DNA from: Erwinia typographi
GTDB lineage: Bacteria > Pseudomonadota > Gammaproteobacteria > Enterobacterales > Enterobacteriaceae
Direction: 5' to 3'
Length of the DNA stretch: 64,000 bases
NCBI RefSeq assembly: GCF_000773975.1
Contig: NZ_JRUQ01000055.1
Coordinates: forward strand, 62,001-126,000
This document shows positions 60,469 to 64,000 of this stretch, in pieces (the first letter of the stretch is position 1; each line of letters begins with the position of its first letter). The notes below the pieces were generated by a model. The model saw nothing but the letters and a program-made list of their open reading frames with translations, ran no database searches and was not told where the DNA came from. Position numbers and translations under genes: made by a program.

Positions 60469-61971
60469 ATGAGCGCAACGGAACAGATCACCTGGGGCGA
60501 TACGCGCCTCAACTGGCAGGATGTAGTGCAGGTGGCGAAGTCTGGCGCGGTGCTACAGCTTAGCGTTGGCGCCTGGCAGCGAATCCACTCCGCCCGCGAG
60601 ATCGTCGGCCGCATCGTTAGTGACAAGCAGATAGCGTATGGCATTAATACCGGGCTGGGCGCGCTGTGCAATATCACGCTGGAAGAGGATCAGCTTAGCC
60701 AGCTGTCGCGAAATACCCTGCTGAGCCACGCCTGCGGCGTCGGGCCAACGCTGACCAATGTCCAGGCAAGAGCGATTATCTGCGCGGCGATTGCCAATTA
60801 CAGCCACGGCAAATCCGGCGTCTCGCCTGCCGTGGTGCAGGGGCTTCTTGCGCTGCTTAACCGCGGCATTACGCCGCAAATACCCTCGCAGGGTTCCGTT
60901 GGCTACCTGACCCACATGGCGCATGTGGGTCTGACGCTGATCGGCATTGGCTGCGTGAGCTATCGCGGCGAAATTGTTGCGGCTGCGCAGGCACTGGCCG
61001 CTGAGGGCCTTGAGCCTTGCCCGCTGGGCGCCAAAGATGGTCTGAGCCTGGTCAACGGCACGCCCTGCATGACCGGGCTTTCCTGCCTGGCGTTGGAGGA
61101 GGCCAGCCGCCTGTTCGCGTGGGCTGACGTCACCGGCGCGATGAGCTTTGAAGCGCTCCGCGGGCAGCTGGATGCCTTCGACGCCGAAATTCTGGCGCTG
61201 AAGGGCAGCGTTAACGTGCAGACTGTCGGGGAGAGGTTGCGCAAGCTGCTTGCCGGCAGCCAGATAATTCTGGCAAGCAAGGGGATTCGTACACAGGATG
61301 CGCTGAGCCTGCGGTCAATGCCGCAAATTCACGGCGCCAGCCGCGATCAGTTTGACTATGCCGCCCGACAGATTGAGACCGAACTGAATGCCGCCACCGA
61401 TAATCCTCTGGTGCTGGGAACAACGGAGAAATGGCGGGTTGTGTCGCAGGCCAATCCTCACGGTCAGTCCGTGGCGCTGGCTGCCGATGCGTTGGCGATC
61501 GCGCTGGCGGAAACAGGCAGCGTGGCGGAGCGTCGTCTCGACCGGCTGATCAATCCGCTGGTCAGCGGTCTGCCGGCGTTCTTAGTGGCGGAGCCGGGCG
61601 TCAACTCTGGCATGATGATTGCGCAGTACGTGGCGGCCTCGCTGTGCGGAGAAAACCGTCAGCTTGCCCAGCCAGCGGTGCTGGATAACTACGTCACCTC
61701 GGGTTTACAGGAGGATCATCTCAGCATGGGCACCAGCGCGGCGCTGAAGCTGCTCAGGCTGGCGGAAAATACCGTGCAGATCCTTGCCATTGAGTATTTG
61801 CTGGCGGCGCAGGCGCTGGATTTCCACGGCGCGGAGAATGCGGGCGAGGGGACTCAGCGCGCCTGGGCATTACTGCGCAACGAGGTCGCCAGCTGGACGG
61901 AAGACCGTTGGCTGGCCCCGGAAATTGAGAAAGCCGCGGCGCTGATCCGCACCCAGCATCTCACCGTGTGA
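60469..61971 (+). CDS. Histidine ammonia-lyase-like protein lacking the MIO-forming tripeptide
   Basis: A 500-residue member of the HAL/PAL fold family, 2 nt after the importer ATPase. The segment that holds Ala-Ser-Gly in true lyases reads GSVG-YLTHMAH (142-152) instead of [14 protein letters not shown]: alignment needs an exact three-residue gap removing ASG, so the MIO electrophile cannot form. The second conserved Tyr is Leu279 (DALSLR versus DPYSIR) and the NF of NFHAEP is Asn329-Pro330. Tyr57, His87, Asn196, Arg282 and Glu415 remain. The reading frame is intact and well conserved, arguing for a changed function rather than decay. Substrate binding, isomerisation or another lyase chemistry are possible. 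Confidence 0.88.
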   Translation: MSATEQITWGDTRLNWQDVVQVAKSGAVLQLSVGAWQRIHSAREIVGRIVSDKQIAYGINTGLGALCNITLEEDQLSQLSRNTLLSHACGVGPTLTNVQARAIICAAIANYSHGKSGVSPAVVQGLLALLNRGITPQIPSQGSVGYLTHMAHVGLTLIGIGCVSYRGEIVAAAQALAAEGLEPCPLGAKDGLSLVNGTPCMTGLSCLALEEASRLFAWADVTGAMSFEALRGQLDAFDAEILALKGSVNVQTVGERLRKLLAGSQIILASKGIRTQDALSLRSMPQIHGASRDQFDYAARQIETELNAATDNPLVLGTTEKWRVVSQANPHGQSVALAADALAIALAETGSVAERRLDRLINPLVSGLPAFLVAEPGVNSGMMIAQYVAASLCGENRQLAQPAVLDNYVTSGLQEDHLSMGTSAALKLLRLAENTVQILAIEYLLAAQALDFHGAENAGEGTQRAWALLRNEVASWTEDRWLAPEIEKAAALIRTQHLTV

Positions 61972-61985
61972 GGAGAGACAGCCGG

Positions 61986-62621
61986 CTATCCCTGTCGCCG
62001 CGCGTCCGGCCGCGTCAAATCGAAGCGTAACGCTTCGCTGATGCCGTAATAGGCGCTGGGGCCGCCCGCCCGCAGGATCGGGTTGGCCTTCGCCGTCTGA
62101 TAAATGCCGTCTTCCAGCAGGGTCGGATCGATATGAATGGTCACGACTTCACCAAAAACCATCCACTGCTCCAGCTTCCTGCCGTCAGCGCCTTCCAGCT
62201 GTAACACCTGCGTCAGCCGACACTCAAAGTTCACCGGGCTTTCCGCCACCATGCTGACGTTAACCTGCGTTGCCGGTAGCGCCGTCAGGCCAGCCAGCAC
62301 AAACTCATCCTCACCGCGTGGCACCGAGGCGGAGCTTTCGTTCATCGCTACTGCCAGCTCGCGGGTTGCCAGGTTCCAGACAAACTCGCCGGTCTCAACG
62401 ATGTTGGCTACGCTGTCTTTCCAGCCCTGGCTGGAAAAGCCAATAATCGGCGGCTGATAATTGAAGCAGTTAAAAAAGCTGTACGGCGCCAGATTGCGCT
62501 CGCCCTTAGCGCTTTGCGAACTGATCCAGCCAATCGGTCGCGGGCCGATAATAGCGTTGAGCGGATCGTGGGGTAAACCGTGGCCTGCGCGGGGTTGGTA
62601 TGAGTAACGTGATCGGGTCAT
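61986..62621 (-). CDS. Flavin reductase family protein
   Basis: A 211-residue FMN-binding split-barrel protein of the flavin reductase-like type. Family features: NAIIGPRPIGWISSQSAKGERNLAPYSFFNCFNYQPPIIGFSS at the N-terminus, and C-terminal GISEALRFDLTRP. Such proteins reduce FMN with NAD(P)H for partner monooxygenases or act as FMN-binding redox proteins. It is convergent with the HutH-like gene (14 nt between stops) and no monooxygenase is adjacent. The ribosome-binding site is weak, so the start is uncertain. Confidence 0.8.
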   Translation of the reverse strand: MTRSRYSYQPRAGHGLPHDPLNAIIGPRPIGWISSQSAKGERNLAPYSFFNCFNYQPPIIGFSSQGWKDSVANIVETGEFVWNLATRELAVAMNESSASVPRGEDEFVLAGLTALPATQVNVSMVAESPVNFECRLTQVLQLEGADGRKLEQWMVFGEVVTIHIDPTLLEDGIYQTAKANPILRAGGPSAYYGISEALRFDLTRPDARRQG

Positions 62622-62788
62622 CAGAGCGCCTGTGTCATTTTATCTGCCTGCGGCGCTTCCCAAAGGGAGGCCGCACAACAGCGGGATTCCCCTATACTAG
62701 CCGAACCGTTTGGGGAAAAAAGCCGGGAATTGTTTACGATCTTTACCATAGCAGGTATCTTACGCGCCTTCAGATAAGAGAGTCGCTC

Positions 62789-63723
62789 ATGAAATACACC
62801 GCCGAAAAAACTCAGCTTCACCCGCGTAACCGCCACCGCGCGCGCTATGATTTTCCCGCGTTAATCGCAAGCCATCCGCGCTGGCCGATTTTGTCGCGGT
62901 GAATCAGCATGGTGATGAGTCGGTGAATTTTGCCGATCCGGCGGCGGTACGTACGCTGAACCAGGCGCTGCTGCGGCATTTCTATCAGATATCCAACTGG
63001 GCTATTCCTGACGGCTTTCTTTGTCCACCGGTGCCTGGCCGCGCTGACTACGTGCATCATCTGGCGGATCTGCTGGCCGGGGATAATAAGCGCGCGGTGC
63101 CGCGTCAGCTTAACGTGCTGGATATCGGCTGCGGGGCGAACTGTATCTATCCCCTGATTGGTCACCGCGAATACGACTGGCGATTTACCGGTAGCGAAGT
63201 GAACGAGGACGCGATGAAGGCTGCCAACGCTATCATTGCCGCTAACCCAGGCCTTAATCGCGGCGTCCGCCTGCGTCGTCAGAAAGATCCTCAGGCGATC
63301 TTCTCCGGCATCATCCATAAAAATGAGCTCTACCACGCGGTGATGTGCAATCCTCCTTTTCACGCTTCGGCCAGCGACGCTCAGCAGGGCACTCAGCGCA
63401 AGGTGCGCAATCTGGGCCTGGATAAACACGCTCCGCTGAACTTCGGCGGCCAGCAGGACGAGCTGTGGTGTGAAGGCGGCGAGAAGGGGTTTATCAGCCG
63501 GATGATTGCCGAAAGCGTTAACTTTTCACGTCAGTGCGTCTGGTTCACTTCGCTGGTGTCCCGCAAGGAAAACCTGCCGGAAATCTGGCGCGCGCTGGAA
63601 GCCGCAGAGGTTGCTGCCTCGCGCACCATTGAAATGGCGCAGGGGCAAAAGCAGAGCCGGATTATCGCCTGGACCTTTATGGATAAACCGGCTCGTGAAC
63701 GGCAGATGGGCCGCGTTGGCTAA
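62789..63723 (+). pseudogene. rlmF: rlmF (23S rRNA A1618 N6-methyltransferase) with apparent 1-nt deletion
   Basis: RlmF methylates A1618 of 23S rRNA. The conserved N-terminus starts at ATG 62789 ([23 protein letters not shown]) but after SHP the frame shifts and stops at a TGA at 62900. The sequence resumes in the +1-related frame as [21 protein letters not shown] and continues intact to 63723, including [12 protein letters not shown], the catalytic NPPF motif and [10 protein letters not shown]. One missing base near 62877 explains the break (CATCC-GCG instead of CATCCN-GCG). An internal GTG at 62899 could yield a 274-residue protein lacking about 37 conserved residues. Either a true lesion or a sequencing error. 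Confidence 0.8.
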
Positions 63724-63738
63724 GCTGGCCCTGTCGCG

Positions 63739-64000
63739 TCAGGATACATGCTGCAGGAACTCGCGCAGGCGCGCACTCGGTGGGTTATCGATCAGCTCAT
63801 CCGGGTTACCGTCTTCGGCGATGCGGCCTTTATCGATAAAGATCAGGCGCGAGGCGACTTTTTTAGCGAAGCCCACCTCGTGGGTCACAATCACCATCGT
63901 CATCCCTTCTTCCGCCAGATCCTGCATCACTTTCAGCACTTCATGACGCAGTTCCGGGTCCAGTGCGGAGGTCGGCTCATCAAACAGCATCATTTTAGGC
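63739..64000 (-). CDS. glnQ: Glutamine ABC transporter ATP-binding protein GlnQ (C-terminal part)
   Basis: The last 87 codons of GlnQ, continuing beyond the right edge. Walker [20 protein letters not shown] and switch His region [12 protein letters not shown] are followed by [13 protein letters not shown] and the ending EFLQHVS, all nearly identical to E. coli GlnQ. In E. coli the gene also lies in the 18-min region with ldtB, dinG-ybiB and rlmF. It is convergent with rlmF. Confidence 0.92.
   Translation of the reverse strand, partial: PKMMLFDEPTSALDPELRHEVLKVMQDLAEEGMTMVIVTHEVGFAKKVASRLIFIDKGRIAEDGNPDELIDNPPSARLREFLQHVS

Noticed and set aside
59576-60478. 300-codon open frame antisense to the HisP-like ATPase gene
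   Set aside because: Antisense shadow; the plus-strand gene has every ABC motif.
60469-61971. Calling the second HutH-like gene a pseudogene
   Set aside because: The frame is intact for 500 codons and the missing tripeptide is an exact in-frame loss with the surroundings conserved; a changed function fits better.

Overview
The window is a chromosomal segment of a gamma-proteobacterium of the order Enterobacterales, most like Erwiniaceae (Erwinia/Pantoea-type). This rests on close protein resemblance, from memory, to E. coli products (YohC, YohD, PbpG, Dld, BglX, OsmF-YehYXW, MlrA, LdtB, DinG, YbiB, RlmF, GlnQ) and on a fairly high GC content. I see no rRNA, tRNA, CRISPR array, prophage or insertion sequence.

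Layout. 1-8.3 kb: pitA-type phosphate transporter (cut by the left edge), a CorA/ZntB-like cation transporter, the L,D-transpeptidase LdtB with a long Pro/Ala tail, a GH15 glucoamylase-like enzyme, yohD, yohC and pbpG. 8.4-21.5 kb: a DUF3772/MscS channel, dld, bglX, an MpaB-type protein, a SUFU-like protein, a chemoreceptor behind a near-consensus sigma-28 promoter, idi, and an Xre/RES-type toxin-antitoxin pair. 21.6-29.7 kb: an MFS transporter, the osmoprotectant importer osmF-yehY-yehX-yehW, the small membrane protein YohO, mlrA, and a three-gene XRE-GNAT-GNAT operon. In E. coli the genes from mlrA to yohD form one block; here the block is rearranged and holds insertions.

29.7-42.6 kb is an accessory catabolic region bounded by two LysR regulators of the same subfamily. 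Its core is a tightly packed six-gene-plus operon: an ArgH-family lyase, a polar amino acid ABC importer, two polysaccharide-deacetylase-fold proteins (the second lacks a metal-binding His) and an MmgE/PrpD protein. ArgH-type lyase plus MmgE/PrpD recalls enzymes of iminodisuccinate/EDDS breakdown, so I infer uptake and cleavage of an N-succinyl (aminopolycarboxylate-like) compound. Next come a DUF3750 protein, a RelB/ParE-type toxin-antitoxin pair, an HcxA-like Fe-dehydrogenase and a guanidinobutyrase-like ureohydrolase.

42.6-45.8 kb: dinG-ybiB behind a clear LexA box. 45.8-62 kb: an M20 amidohydrolase, then a full five-step histidine-utilization set (hutHU, hutC, hutFD, hutIG) with HutC-type TGTATATACA operators. 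A second hut-like locus follows: a HutC paralogue, an ABC amino acid importer and a histidine ammonia-lyase-like protein from which the MIO-forming Ala-Ser-Gly tripeptide is cleanly missing. The two loci share operator sequence and the regulators share the recognition helix. 62-64 kb: a flavin reductase, rlmF carrying an apparent one-base deletion, and the 3' end of glnQ.

The strongest candidates for something undescribed are the MIO-less HutH-like locus (56.1-62.0 kb) and the lyase/deacetylase/PrpD operon (30.8-37.9 kb).
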